Translations under genes and position numbers: made by a program
The notes under the pieces: model-generated
Databases searched by the model: none
Told to the model about the DNA's origin: nothing
The model's input: the letters and a program-made list of their open reading frames with translations, nothing else
Origin: Desemzia sp. RIT 804
GTDB lineage: Bacteria > Bacillota > Bacilli > Lactobacillales > Carnobacteriaceae
NCBI RefSeq assembly: GCF_016892605.1
Contig: NZ_JAFEMV010000002.1
Coordinates: 372,001-436,000, forward strand
DNA: 64,000 nucleotides
Direction of reading: 5' to 3'
Shown here: positions 35,923 through 46,573 of the stretch, piece by piece
Layout: each line of letters begins with the position of its first letter
Numbering within the stretch: position 1 is the stretch's first letter

Positions 35923-36292
35923 TATGGACCACCTCTACCTTTTTTCGTATTGTCTTAATTATACAGAAATAACCTGTTTAACTTTAGCAATATATATAAA
36001 TACTGTAACGCTCATTCTCAAAGATTATTATTTCTCCACAACTTAAGTATAGATAAACCTATAGTAAACTTAAAGAGCAATGAATATCTTCAACGAATTG
36101 ACGGTTTCATTAAAGCCGAAATCTGCGGTGTCCGTATATAAGATATAGAAGAATAAACGAGGCAGGAAATACATTATCTAGATAAGCTGATTGATGAATT
36201 GGCACAGTGAACAGCGATGGTAAAAATTTCGCGGCAGCACTCATTTAATTGATGCTCGCCTGGAATTACACTATGGGTACTAGTTAAATTAA
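35923..36292. other. Intergenic region with decayed coding sequence
   Basis: At about 36075-36240 short frames read NEYLQRIDGFIKAEICGVRI and QEIHYLDKLIDELAQ, interrupted by stops. They look like fragments of a former gene on the plus strand, which I could not identify. The left part is AT-rich and probably holds the promoter of the kinase gene. Confidence 0.3.
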
Positions 36293-36293
36293 A

Positions 36294-36468
36294 AAGACAC
36301 TGGGATAATAGTCTTTATCTCTGTCACATACTAAGTGGGAGCTTTTAAACGCGGTCCAAAAGTCTGACCATATGCCTATAAGCCAGCCTCCCCTTATGAG
36401 AAAAAGCATCTCATAAGGGGAGGCTGGCTTATATCCAGTGGTCAAAACGACTTTTGTTCCGCTTTGTT
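36294..36468 (+). repeat. MITE-like repeat R3, copy C
   Basis: A 175-bp element with ends AAAGACACTGGGATAATAGT and, inverted, AAACAAAGCGGAACAAAAGT. The central hairpin pairs TATAAGCCAGCCTCCCCTTA with its perfect inverse. It shares CTTTATCTCTGTCACATACT with copy A. It lies directly after the GH1 stop on the minus strand and could terminate it. Confidence 0.85.
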
Positions 36469-36477
36469 TTGGTTTAT

Positions 36478-37929
<1,452 letters not shown>

Positions 37930-37932
37930 CTA

Positions 37933-37946
37933 TGTAATGCATTACA
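37933..37946. promoter_or_regulatory. Palindromic operator candidate TGTAATGCATTACA
   Basis: A perfect 14-bp palindrome 49 bases before the GH1 start, matching the site at 31487-31500 in both half-sites. Confidence 0.55.
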
Positions 37947-38067
37947 TTCAAGAAACATTTGTGTGGGTATTGAAACAATATTGTTTGTGAACTGAATTTA
38001 CCGTAGAGTTTGGTCGCAAAAAGAGTTATACTACTAGCAATAAATCTTTAAAAATATGGAGGACGAA

Positions 38068-38601
38068 ATGAATTTTACTGCTATTGACTTTGAAACAGCA
38101 AATTATCAAAAACACAGCGCTTGCTCTGTAGCTTTGACCATCGTTCGTGACAGTCGAATCGTAGACAACTATTATACTTTATTGAAACCTGACACTTTTT
38201 TTGATCAAAGAAATATTCGCATACATGGTATTCATGAAAGAGATGTAGCGAATGCTCCGACATTTGCTCAAGTTTGGTCAGAAATCAATCCCCTCTTTAC
38301 ACAAAATCAGTTGATCGTAGCTCATAATCTTCCCTTCGATCGTGGAGTTTTACATGGCTGTCTTGACTATTATGGTATTGAACGTCCTCACTTTCAAACG
38401 TTGTGTACCGTTCAATCCAGTAGAAAACTGTTGTATGAATTACCAAACCACAAATTGAACACAGTTTGTGATTCATTGGGAATCTCATTAGAAAATCACC
38501 ATAATGCTTTAGCAGATAGCGTAGCATGTGCCAACATATTACTGTATCTCGAAGAACATTTTGGAACTACACCTTTAAAAAAACTAGTTAAATATGTTTG
38601 A
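38068..38601 (+). CDS. DEDDh exonuclease, DNA polymerase III epsilon-like
   Basis: This 177-residue 3'-5' exonuclease domain has the motifs FTAIDFETANY (ExoI, Asp/Glu near residues 6-8), VAHNLPFDRGVL (ExoII) and HHNALADSVACA (ExoIII with the DEDDh histidine). It is a stand-alone domain like the DnaQ-like proteins of lactobacilli, not the PolC fusion. GGAGG lies 5 bases before the ATG at 38068; the upstream in-frame ATG overlaps that site. Confidence 0.9.
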   Translation: MNFTAIDFETANYQKHSACSVALTIVRDSRIVDNYYTLLKPDTFFDQRNIRIHGIHERDVANAPTFAQVWSEINPLFTQNQLIVAHNLPFDRGVLHGCLDYYGIERPHFQTLCTVQSSRKLLYELPNHKLNTVCDSLGISLENHHNALADSVACANILLYLEEHFGTTPLKKLVKYV

Positions 38602-38606
38602 TTTTT

Positions 38607-38644
38607 TTCTCCCCTGTTAAAATTTACTGGGGAGAATTTTTTTT
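38607..38644 (+). terminator. Terminator of the exonuclease gene
   Basis: TTCTCCCC pairs with GGGGAGAA and is followed by eight T. Confidence 0.85.
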
Positions 38645-38771
38645 ATTTTCAAATAATTGGATATTTAAAATTCCTTTTATTCGCCACTTTGAGAACTCTT
38701 TCATTTTTATATTTTTGTTTATCACCTTAATCTTCAAGCTTTTTTGAGGGCTTTATATTTGAAAAAACTCT

Positions 38772-38799
38772 TTGATTAACGTACTCTTAAGAGTATAAA
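38772..38799 (+). promoter_or_regulatory. Promoter of the glutamine transporter operon
   Basis: TTGATT and TATAAA are spaced by 16 bases. TACTCTTAAGAGTA, a 14-bp palindrome, overlaps the spacer and -10 and may be an operator. Confidence 0.5.
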
Positions 38800-38819
38800 A
38801 AAAATTGGAGGAGAAAACC

Positions 38820-40283
38820 ATGTACAAGTATAAAAGGAAATTATTCACTTTTATTATGGCTTTAGCCAGTGTGGCAGCTATAGCGATTCCACTAAAAGCT
38901 GAAGCAACAGAAACAGAAAACACCAAAGGAACCCCCGAAAATCCCTATTTCATCACCACTGATGTCACTTACACTCCATTTGAATTTCAAAACGCTGATG
39001 GTGAATATGTTGGTATCGATATCGATATTATTAAAGCAATCGCTGAAGACCAAGGCTTTGAAATCGAATTAAGACCGTTAAATTTTAGTGCTGGTCTACA
39101 AGCCTTAGAGACAAACCAAGTTGATGGAATGATTGCTGCAATGAGCATCACTCCTGAGCGTGAAGAATCTTTTGATTTTTCAGACCCTTATTTTGAAGCC
39201 GGGACCGTTATGGCTGTTTCCGAAGTCAATAGCGAGATTAATTCTTATGATGATTTAGAAGGTAAAACAGTAGCTGTTAAAGTTGGGACTACTGGCGCTA
39301 ATTTTGTGAATGAGCTGCAAAAAGAATACAATATTGAAGTTAATCAGTTTGATGATTCTGCTACGATGTATGAAGACGTTATTGCAGGGCATTCTGATGC
39401 TGTGTTTGATGACTATCCTGTTATGGCATATGCTGTTCAACAAGGACTAAATTTAAAATTTCCGCTTGAACCAGAATCTGGTGATGTGTATGGATTTGCA
39501 GTAAACAAAGATCAAAACCCGGAACTATTAGAAATGTTCAATGAAGGTCTGGCAAACATACAAGAAAATGGGACTTATGATGATATTATTGATACTTATC
39601 TTAGCGAAGACGCTGAGCCGGCTGCTGGAAATGGAATATTCGGTTTATTAGCAGCCAACTGGAAGGATCTAGCTAGTGGATTAGGAAGCACTTTAGTCCT
39701 GACACTTATTTCTTTTGCTATTGCTTTAGTATTAGGAACGGTTTTAGGTTTGTTTAGTGCCAGTCCAAATAAAGTGATGAACGTGATATCCTCTATTTAC
39801 CTTACTATTATGCGTGGTATTCCATTAATTGTTTTAGCTTTCTTTATCTATTTCTCTGTACCACAGTTGTTCAATATTCAAATGTCTGCCTTTATAGCTG
39901 GTGTTACTACACTAACCCTTAATACAGCGGCTTACATTTCAGAGCAAGTACGAGGCGGTATTTTAGCTGTTGCAAAAGGACAATTAGAAGCTGGTAGAAG
40001 TTTGGGTCTTTCGTACAATACATCCATGAGAAAGATCATTCTTCCACAAGCGATCAAAATTATGATCCCATCTCTTATCAATCAATTTGTGATCACATTG
40101 AAAGATACTTCTATTCTTTCTGTAATTGGTATAGTAGAATTGACACAAACAGGGCGTATCATCATCGCTCGTACGTATTCATCTGGTAGCATGTGGCTGA
40201 TCGTCGGAGTTATCTACATCATTATCATCACAATTCTGACATGGTTATCATCTGCATTGGAAAGGAGACTGACAAATGACTAA
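38820..40283 (+). CDS. glnP: Amino-acid (glutamine-type) ABC transporter, binding protein-permease fusion
   Basis: This single polypeptide of 487 residues combines a signal peptide (about residues 1-28), one SBP_bac_3 substrate-binding domain (about 40-260, with [21 protein letters not shown] and [10 protein letters not shown]) and a membrane permease domain (about 275-485, with the EAA loop [19 protein letters not shown]). This is the GlnP architecture of lactic acid bacteria; Lactococcus GlnP carries two binding domains, this one only one. The ATG at 38820 has GGAGG upstream. glnQ overlaps its end by 8 bases. Confidence 0.93.
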   Translation: MYKYKRKLFTFIMALASVAAIAIPLKAEATETENTKGTPENPYFITTDVTYTPFEFQNADGEYVGIDIDIIKAIAEDQGFEIELRPLNFSAGLQALETNQVDGMIAAMSITPEREESFDFSDPYFEAGTVMAVSEVNSEINSYDDLEGKTVAVKVGTTGANFVNELQKEYNIEVNQFDDSATMYEDVIAGHSDAVFDDYPVMAYAVQQGLNLKFPLEPESGDVYGFAVNKDQNPELLEMFNEGLANIQENGTYDDIIDTYLSEDAEPAAGNGIFGLLAANWKDLASGLGSTLVLTLISFAIALVLGTVLGLFSASPNKVMNVISSIYLTIMRGIPLIVLAFFIYFSVPQLFNIQMSAFIAGVTTLTLNTAAYISEQVRGGILAVAKGQLEAGRSLGLSYNTSMRKIILPQAIKIMIPSLINQFVITLKDTSILSVIGIVELTQTGRIIIARTYSSGSMWLIVGVIYIIIITILTWLSSALERRLTND

Positions 40284-41007
40284 ACTAAAAGTGGAACATT
40301 TAAAGAAAAATTTTGGTGATTTAGAAGTATTGAAAGATTTGAATTTGGAAGTTCAAGAAGGGGAAGTTATTTGTATCATTGGTCCATCTGGATCCGGAAA
40401 AAGTACTTTCCTTCGTTGTATGAATCATTTAGAAGAAATAACTGGTGGAAAAGTCATTGTCGATAACTATGATCTAACCGATCCATCTCAAGACATCAAC
40501 AAAGTACGTGAAAACATCGGAATGGTGTTTCAACATTTCAATTTATTTCCTCACTTAACAGTTATTGAAAATATCATGTTGGCTCCTAAAGAATTAAAGG
40601 ATGAAACAAATGATGAAATCAAAGCACGTGCTTTGAAGTTATTAGAAACCGTTGGCTTAGAAGAAAAAGCTGACGACTATCCAAAATCACTTTCTGGTGG
40701 ACAAAAACAACGTGTAGCGATCGCTCGTGCATTAGCTATGCAGCCTGATATTATGTTATTTGATGAACCGACAAGTGCTCTTGACCCTGAAATGGTTGGA
40801 GATGTACTTGAAGTTATGCAACGCTTGGCACAACAAGGGATGACTATGTTAGTGGTTACTCATGAAATGGGATTTGCTAAGGAAGTTGCTGATCGTGTGA
40901 TTTTTATGGATGGTGGTTACATCGTTGAGGAAGGCCCTCCTGAAGAAGTCTTCAACAATCCTCAAAACAAACGAACAAAAGATTTCTTAGATAAAGTATT
41001 GATTTAA
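40276..41007 (+). CDS. glnQ: Amino-acid (glutamine-type) ABC transporter ATP-binding protein
   Basis: This 243-residue ATPase partners the GlnP fusion. It has Walker [14 protein letters not shown] near residue 35, the Q-loop [11 protein letters not shown], the signature [15 protein letters not shown] near residue 137 and Walker [16 protein letters not shown], followed by VVTHEMGFA. The sequence is a standard polar amino-acid transporter ATPase. A strong terminator follows. Confidence 0.95.
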   Translation: MTKLKVEHLKKNFGDLEVLKDLNLEVQEGEVICIIGPSGSGKSTFLRCMNHLEEITGGKVIVDNYDLTDPSQDINKVRENIGMVFQHFNLFPHLTVIENIMLAPKELKDETNDEIKARALKLLETVGLEEKADDYPKSLSGGQKQRVAIARALAMQPDIMLFDEPTSALDPEMVGDVLEVMQRLAQQGMTMLVVTHEMGFAKEVADRVIFMDGGYIVEEGPPEEVFNNPQNKRTKDFLDKVLI

Positions 41008-41062
41008 CAGATTGATTTATTTAAAATCCTTCATTAATGTAATGTAGATAATGTATTTTTGA

Positions 41063-41110
41063 CAAAAACGCCCTTTTCAAGAAGAAATTTTCTTGAAAAG
41101 GGCGTTTTTT
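41063..41110. terminator. Terminator after glnQ
   Basis: AAAAACGCCCTTTTCAAGA pairs with TCTTGAAAAGGGCGTTTTT. It is shared with the convergent DUF1648 gene. Confidence 0.9.
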
Positions 41111-41141
41111 ATTTATACTGGTTTATGATCGCAATAAATTT

Positions 41142-42281
41142 TTAAACCATCACTATAGAAATTAGAACAATAAGAATACAAAATAAGACTAATCCCCCGA
41201 TGCACGCCCATGATTGCCATCTGGCCATATTGATCGTACTTCCTATACCAAACCTTTTTTCCACAAAAATGGCAGGATCTTCTGGGTTGTAGTAAAATAC
41301 TCCCCATTTCCAGTATTCTTCTTCATCAACTTCGGTAACTTCTTGAGAAAAATCATCAATTTCTGAAAATACTAATTTTTCTCCACCTTGGCCATATTTC
41401 CAAGTTAAAAATAGACTATAACCAACAATCCAAAATACAAACAGGCCGACTAAAATCCCCATATATTCCATTCCAACATCATCTGTAAAGAAGAGCGAAT
41501 AGAAAGTTGTTCCCATTAATAATAATTGTAAAGCTATAGATGAAATTAGAAAATACACCGACCAAGCTCTCCTAAATATTTTACTATGCTTGCTGGTTGA
41601 TTGTGGATAATTGGATAATAATTTTTGTTTTGACTTAATAAACGAATAATGGCTAAACGCCATAACCGGTACCAATAAAAATTGGATCGTTGGCATCATC
41701 AATACAGAAAGATACGATTTTTCCACAATTCGATCTGGGATATTTTGACTGTTCCAATGAATCGGAAATTCATCTGGAATAGATGCATAAAACAATAACG
41801 TAATTCCTACTGTGACCAGAACAATAATTATTTGAGCGATGACAATTGACGAAGTAGAAACAGTATTTAATTCTTCATGATATCGTGTATCAATGATGAT
41901 ACGTTCTTTTTTTATATCTGATGAAACATTGTTTTTATTTTTCCAAATTTGAATAGTTTTTCTACACTTTAGATACAATATAAAAGAGACCGCGACCAAC
42001 AATAATACGGCAATTGAGAAATAAACACTACTCCACATCTCTTGCGTCTCAATATTTTCCAATCTAGATAAGAAAAAAATCGGTATTGATAGCACAACAC
42101 TTAAGATAATGTTATAAACTAAATATTTCTTTTTCAATTTTTGAACAAACGGATGTTTTTGGTACGATCCTGGAACCGTTATTCCAAATGGAGTTCCTCT
42201 TCTGCTGTAATAAGGTGTTATCCCATTTATGATTCCTACAAGGATAAAAATACTAACCATAAACAAATTGAATACCATCAT
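41142..42281 (-). CDS. DUF1648/DUF5808-type membrane protein
   Basis: This 379-residue membrane protein has about eight to nine segments. It has a central DUF1648 motif (IPDEFPIHWNSQNIPDRIVEKS near residue 197) related to the SdpI immunity family, and a C-terminal cytoplasmic-looking EEYWKWGVFYYNPEDPAIFVEKRFGIG followed by a last helix. The ATG at 42281 overlaps the stop of the GntR gene (TGATG), so the two are coupled. Similar GntR-DUF1648 pairs are common in Firmicutes; the function is unknown, possibly envelope stress or peptide immunity. Confidence 0.82.
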   Translation of the reverse strand: MMVFNLFMVSIFILVGIINGITPYYSRRGTPFGITVPGSYQKHPFVQKLKKKYLVYNIILSVVLSIPIFFLSRLENIETQEMWSSVYFSIAVLLLVAVSFILYLKCRKTIQIWKNKNNVSSDIKKERIIIDTRYHEELNTVSTSSIVIAQIIIVLVTVGITLLFYASIPDEFPIHWNSQNIPDRIVEKSYLSVLMMPTIQFLLVPVMAFSHYSFIKSKQKLLSNYPQSTSKHSKIFRRAWSVYFLISSIALQLLLMGTTFYSLFFTDDVGMEYMGILVGLFVFWIVGYSLFLTWKYGQGGEKLVFSEIDDFSQEVTEVDEEEYWKWGVFYYNPEDPAIFVEKRFGIGSTINMARWQSWACIGGLVLFCILIVLISIVMV

Positions 42282-42670
42282 CACTTCTCCACCTCTTCTT
42301 TCATCTGAATTTTGATGCTTTCCAGCCACTCACTGATCGTCTGTTCAGACACACCATAAATGTCTGCATCAATTTGAATTTGTGTTAACTTTTCCAACAT
42401 CGCTTCTTTGACATTTTCGTGTTGTATCAATGAAGATTGCTCTTGAATAAAGTACCCTCTTTTACTTTTACTCAAAACACCTTCCTCCACTAATCGATTG
42501 TAAGCTTTATTGACTGTGTGCATGTTAATCCCTAAGTCACTGGCTAAGCTTCTTACACTTGGCAAATCTTTCTCCAGTGAATCACCATAAAGAACAATAT
42601 TTTTCTTTATTTGATACATCAATTGAGTATAAATAGGTGTTTCATCATGAGGATTGATTTCAATAAACAT
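42281..42670 (-). CDS. GntR-family regulator, YtrA type
   Basis: This short regulator (129 residues) has a winged helix (IYTQLMYQIKKNIVLYGDSLEKDLPSVRSLASDLGINMHTVNKAYNRLVEEGVL) and a short C-terminal dimerisation helix without a ligand domain, as in YtrA. Such proteins usually repress their own operon of membrane or ABC genes. It is coupled to the DUF1648 gene, its probable target. Confidence 0.88.
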   Translation of the reverse strand: MFIEINPHDETPIYTQLMYQIKKNIVLYGDSLEKDLPSVRSLASDLGINMHTVNKAYNRLVEEGVLSKSKRGYFIQEQSSLIQHENVKEAMLEKLTQIQIDADIYGVSEQTISEWLESIKIQMKEEVEK

Positions 42671-42729
42671 TTTCTCACCGCCCTAGTTGTTATATAATGA
42701 GTATAACACATAAAAGGAAATACTCAAAT

Positions 42730-42771
42730 GAAAAAGCTGTTACGTTTTTGTTTTAACGTAACAGCTTTTTC
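42730..42771. terminator. Terminator of the downstream acetyltransferase gene
   Basis: GAAAAAGCTGTTACG pairs with CGTAACAGCTTTTTC, just after the stop at 42777 (minus strand). Confidence 0.85.
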
Positions 42772-42776
42772 ATTTT

Positions 42777-43304
42777 TTATTCAACAAGGTTTAATCCATA
42801 ATAGATATGATCATGCTTGTTCCCATTAAAAATAGCAACTTTGGGCATCCGACCCCATTGACAGAAGCCATGCTTCATCAGCATATTCTCACTTCCGTAA
42901 TTCCCTTCCACAATCATAGCTATGATTTGTTTATATCCTATCTCTTTTGCTTGGTTGATTGTATGACTGACTAGAATAGAACCAATGCCTTGCTTTCGGT
43001 AATTTTTATTTACATAGTAACTGATCTCCGTTACTTTTTCTACTGCTCTTCTCCCAGCACGATAAGCACTCAAATGGCTGTATCCTGCGATATTTCCATC
43101 CACTTCATAAACAAACAAAGGATATTCACTGGATTGATGCAGTTCAAACCAAGGTATTCTTTCTTCTATAGTGAACAAATCAATATCACAAGTAATGCCC
43201 CCTAATGCGATGGCATCATTATAAATCCTTACTATTTCAGGTAAATCAGAAAGAGTAGCTTTGCGAATCCCAGTTCTTGGCATGATATAGGTTACGTTTA
43301 ACAA
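42777..43304 (-). CDS. GNAT acetyltransferase, phosphinothricin-acetyltransferase-like
   Basis: This 175-residue GNAT protein begins IRKATLSDLPEIVRIYNDAI and has the acetyl-CoA loop YRKQGIGSILVSHTINQAKEIGYK near residue 108 and SENMLMKHGF near residue 145, the Pat/YwnH pattern. The start is TTG, with AAGGAG 8 bases upstream. The true substrate in this organism is unknown; relatives acetylate amino-acid analogues. Confidence 0.85.
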   Translation of the reverse strand: MLNVTYIMPRTGIRKATLSDLPEIVRIYNDAIALGGITCDIDLFTIEERIPWFELHQSSEYPLFVYEVDGNIAGYSHLSAYRAGRRAVEKVTEISYYVNKNYRKQGIGSILVSHTINQAKEIGYKQIIAMIVEGNYGSENMLMKHGFCQWGRMPKVAIFNGNKHDHIYYGLNLVE

Positions 43305-43492
43305 TTTTAATTCTCCTTTTTGTGACTTTCATCAACCTATTTTCTACTCGCAAATCCAATTCGAACCATCTATTCTGCTTACTTTTTAGGATCAAGTTTT
43401 TTAGTTATCTAGTTCCCTTCATCTTTGCGGCAAATCAAATTATATACGGGGAGAGAGTTAGAAACAATCATTTTTTTGTAAATTTTTTTGCA

Positions 43493-43523
43493 GAAAAAAA
43501 ACTCCCTTTACTTAGAGGGAGTC
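43493..43523 (-). terminator. Terminator of the GNAT gene ending at 43576
   Basis: ACTCCCTCTAAGTAAAGGGA forms a short stem on the minus strand, followed by eight T. Confidence 0.75.
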
Positions 43524-43575
43524 CGATTTTTAAAATGTCATTTTTTATTCAAATTCACTATTTATGTATTCTATT

Positions 43576-44106
43576 TTAGTCTATTTTACCAATCATTCTA
43601 CTCATTAAGCACACATCTAAATACTCACCATTATCTTTGACTCCACGAGGCATGATGGCTTCTAATTCGAAACCTAATTTTTCATACAAGTGACGTGCTT
43701 TTTTATTTCTAGCTTGTACAGTCAATTCTAGACGTTTAAGAATCGAATTTTTATCTGCCCAAAGGAGCAATTCTTCCATCATAGTGGTCCCTAACCCGAA
43801 TCCCCAAAAATCTTTTGCAATGACAATTCCGATTTCACCAATATGTTGTAATTTTGGGCTTGAAGATCCATGGATAGAAGCTGTGCCAATAATTTGTCCG
43901 TCAATCAATGCTACCAACAAAACGTTGTTGTCAGACTCATACAGCTTGGCTAATTGCTCTTCCTCTTCTTCTACCGTTATACCTGGGCCTTCTTCTCCCA
44001 TCGTCATAAATCCAGTTTCAATAGCTGTCGCACTAGTGTGTTTTAGAATGCCTTCAGCGTCTTGGGGAACAGCTTCTCTGATCACAACATCTACTTGTTC
44101 TTCCAT
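43576..44106 (-). CDS. GNAT-family N-acetyltransferase
   Basis: This 176-residue GNAT protein has VIREAVPQDAEGILKHTSATAIET at the N-terminus, the acetyl-CoA-binding segment FWGFGLGTTMMEELLLWADKN near residue 104 and NKKARHLYEKLGFELEAIMPRGVK near residue 135. It is 4 bases after tsaE on the same strand, so it belongs to that operon. Linkage of a GNAT gene to tsaE recalls tsaE-tsaB-rimI clusters, but RimI identity is not supported by the sequence. Confidence 0.85.
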   Translation of the reverse strand: MEEQVDVVIREAVPQDAEGILKHTSATAIETGFMTMGEEGPGITVEEEEEQLAKLYESDNNVLLVALIDGQIIGTASIHGSSSPKLQHIGEIGIVIAKDFWGFGLGTTMMEELLLWADKNSILKRLELTVQARNKKARHLYEKLGFELEAIMPRGVKDNGEYLDVCLMSRMIGKID

Positions 44107-44110
44107 TGAT

Positions 44111-44584
44111 CTACTCTCCTTCCTTTCGTTTCCATTCTTCTAATAACTTTTCATAGCGTCCGCCTTTTGCGATAAAAGTAATTTTACGTTCCATCAATTC
44201 AATTCCAACAGGTTGCAATTGAATCTCTAAGTGCTGTTCTGGAATATCTTCTGGTATGAAAGTAGCCCATTCAATAACTGAAACACCTTCGCCTTCAAAG
44301 TATTCTTCTAATCCTAAATCTGTACCGCCGGTTTCTTCTAGACGATAAACATCCATATGATAAAGAGGCAATCTTCCTTCATCATATTCACGAATAAGTG
44401 TATAGGTTGGACTTTTGATTACTCTTGAGATCCCAAGCCCTTCAGCTAAGCCTTTAGTGAACGTTGTTTTACCAGCTCCTAAATTCCCTTCAAGCAGTAA
44501 CACATCGCCAGCTTCTAATTGTTCTGCTAAACTTGCAGCTAGATTTTTGGTATCATCTTCATTTTTTGTATAAAATGTCTTCAT
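44111..44584 (-). CDS. tsaE: tRNA threonylcarbamoyladenosine biosynthesis ATPase
   Basis: This P-loop ATPase of the TsaBDE complex is needed for t6A37 modification of tRNA. The 157-residue protein has Walker A LLEGNLGAGKTTFTKGLAEGL near residue 32, SPTYTLIREYDEGRLPLYHMDVYRLE near residue 57, and VSVIEWATFIPEDIP near residue 104. I chose the ATG at 44584, with AAAGG 8 bases upstream; an in-frame GTG at 44593 overlaps that site. Confidence 0.95.
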   Translation of the reverse strand: MKTFYTKNEDDTKNLAASLAEQLEAGDVLLLEGNLGAGKTTFTKGLAEGLGISRVIKSPTYTLIREYDEGRLPLYHMDVYRLEETGGTDLGLEEYFEGEGVSVIEWATFIPEDIPEQHLEIQLQPVGIELMERKITFIAKGGRYEKLLEEWKRKEGE

Positions 44585-44644
44585 CAAACTCACCTTTCCT
44601 TAGACAAGTATTTATTGCATTATTTTAACATTAACTCTTACAGA

Positions 44645-45291
44645 AGTCTTTTACTTTTAAACAATCAAGTACAACCTGTACTGAAAATCAACCTGAAAAA
44701 AGAGGATGGGAAAGTACTATATGAAAAAGGACTTGATCATGATTCTAATGGAAAACCAATGACAGCAAAGTCTAAGAATAGTATTGCTTCTGATGCCAAG
44801 CCGTTTACCGCATTTGCTATTTTACAATTGGTTGATGAAGAGGAAATTAAACTGGACGAGCCAGTTGTAAATTATCTTCCAAAACTAACACTTGAAGATG
44901 TGAGGTTGAAACGGGTGACTGTACGTCAAATGTTGAGTCACACATTCGGCTCCCCTACCCTACTATCATAGCCGCAGCGAAAACGTTAAAAGAAGGTATA
45001 GAACGATTTGATTTCATGAGTAGAAACTACAATCTGATCCTGGAGAAAAACATTTTTATAGTAATGCAAATTAACTGGACTTTAAATTATTCAGTAGAAC
45101 AAATTAATGGGATGGAGTTTAATGATTATCTAACACAAAAGATATTCTTACCGCTTGGTGTTGGAATGGTTGACTCAATTTCAGCAGTTAACTCTGGGGA
45201 TGTTGTAAAAGAATTAAAAACACCTCGATGGTATATCACGTTATATGGCAAAGTAATGCCATGGACAGAGCTTGAACAAATCAAAAATTGA
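44645..45291 (+). pseudogene. Beta-lactamase-family serine hydrolase, broken
   Basis: Two adjacent frames together resemble a class C-like serine hydrolase. The first has SDAK in the position of the catalytic SxxK, then FAILQLVDEEEIKLDEPVVNYLP and RQMLSHTFG. The second has the degraded FYSNANY region (NIFIVMQINWTLNYSVEQING) and FNDYLTQKIFLPLGVGMVDS. A stop follows the HTFG motif, and the total is shorter than an intact enzyme of more than 330 residues. No convincing start codon with a ribosome binding site is present. Confidence 0.8.
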
Positions 45292-45421
45292 GTATTCATA
45301 AAACCAACATTAATAAGTTAATATAAAATCATTCTTCAGGCGGAGTCATTCGTACTTTATTTTCCCCATAATAAGATACTATAGTAACAGCTATACACTA
45401 TTAAAAAGGAGTAGGTTTAAA

Positions 45422-45817
45422 ATGAAAATTATAGATATAATAAAGAATAATTTATCTCTTATTTTGGGTTTAGGAATCCTAGCATTAATTAGACCGATGA
45501 TGAAAATAACCGGAATTATTAATTTATTTAGCACCGAACAATTTGGAAGTATCTTTATGACAATCCTTATTTCTTTGGTTTGGTTATTTATTGTTGTCAA
45601 GAAAAAAGCTAAAAACCCAATTGTAGTTCTAGTTTTTGCAGGTATTACTTATAGCATTCTAGCCATAATTCTTAGTGGTATCCTGTCGCCAATTTTAGAT
45701 GGTTCGCTCCAAGGTCCCTTAACAAATCCTTTAGCTCTGGTTAGTGTAATTGTAACAAATGCAATTTGGGGATTAGTAGTAGGGGCAGTTGCTTCAGCTT
45801 TTCTAAATAGAAAATAA
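45422..45817 (+). CDS. Small hypothetical membrane protein
   Basis: This 131-residue protein has four predicted membrane helices (about residues 12-32, 42-60, 67-90 and 103-127) and a short basic C-terminus. AAGGAG lies 12 bases before the ATG. I recognise no family. It lies between the broken hydrolase and the IS1182 remnant, in a region of gene decay, but its own frame is intact. Confidence 0.7.
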   Translation: MKIIDIIKNNLSLILGLGILALIRPMMKITGIINLFSTEQFGSIFMTILISLVWLFIVVKKKAKNPIVVLVFAGITYSILAIILSGILSPILDGSLQGPLTNPLALVSVIVTNAIWGLVVGAVASAFLNRK

Positions 45818-45877
45818 ATTATTTGTAGAAGCTGGGACAATACCTAGCTAAAAAGAAACCCCTTTGATATAATTTAA

Positions 45878-46429
45878 ATAACCACGAATCAAACAAACTT
45901 GCCAATAGAATTGTCTTGTTTATTATCTCCAAGTCATATTATTTTTGAAATTCATGAATTTATTGAATCATTGGACAACTCGTTATTTTCTCAACTTGAC
46001 TCTTCTGAGGGAAGACCTGGTTATCACCCAAGGCTACTAATAAAAGCACTTCTTTTTGCTTATTCAGAAGGGATTTATTCTGGTCGAAAAATTGAAAAAA
46101 TGACGACGGAAAACATAGCTATGATGTGGGCAGTTAGTAACGAAGTCATCTCCTATCGAACGATTAACCGATTTCGTTTTTCTGGGACTTGCCAAAAGCT
46201 ATTACCTGAATTATTTACTGAATTTACGGTTAAACTTAAAATAGAAAATCTTATCTCTATGAATGAACTATTTATAGATGGAACTAAAATAGAAGCTAAC
46301 GCCAATAAATATTCCTTTGTCAGGTAAAGGCTAATTTAGGTTTCACTCGTTTCCATTTACGTGGGAAAGAGAAAATTAAATTCGATATCGGTTTGGCTTT
46401 TATGGCTAATAACTTCAAAAAAATATAGA
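45878..46429 (+). pseudogene. IS1182-family transposase remnant
   Basis: The first part reads LPIELSCLLSPSHIIFEIHE, GRPGYHPRLLIKALLFAYSEG, SYRTINRFRFS and FIDGTKIEANANKYSFV, the family's N-terminal region. At about 46318 the frame shifts and resumes as VKANLGFTRFHLRGKEKIKF then DIGLAFMANNFKKI, the C-terminal end. About 250 residues including most of the DDE core are missing. No proper start codon is seen. Confidence 0.85.
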
Positions 46430-46476
46430 AAAACAAAGGCGATTTACCCTAAAGAGTCTACTTAACTAGTTGAACT

Positions 46477-46518
46477 AAAAAAAACGTTAATTGCAAAAAT
46501 GCAATTAACGTTTTTTAG
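46477..46518. terminator. Hairpin at the right end of the IS1182 remnant
   Basis: AAAAACGTTAATTGC pairs perfectly with GCAATTAACGTTTTT. It lies about 55 bases after the pta stop and may now terminate pta. Confidence 0.7.
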
Positions 46519-46573
46519 TTACTGAGAGGTTTTATCCCAGCCACTTTTTAGTCTTTAATATAATACAGTCGGA

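Larger units (their letters stand above)
45831..46542 (+). mobile_element. Internally deleted IS1182-family element
   Basis: The ends GCTGGGACAATACCT and, inverted from the right, GCTGGGATAAAACCT are imperfect terminal inverted repeats around a 712-bp element. Inside are the N-terminal third and the last about 40 residues of an IS1182-type transposase, joined with loss of the centre, plus a hairpin near the right end. It cannot make an active transposase but might be mobilised in trans. Confidence 0.8.
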
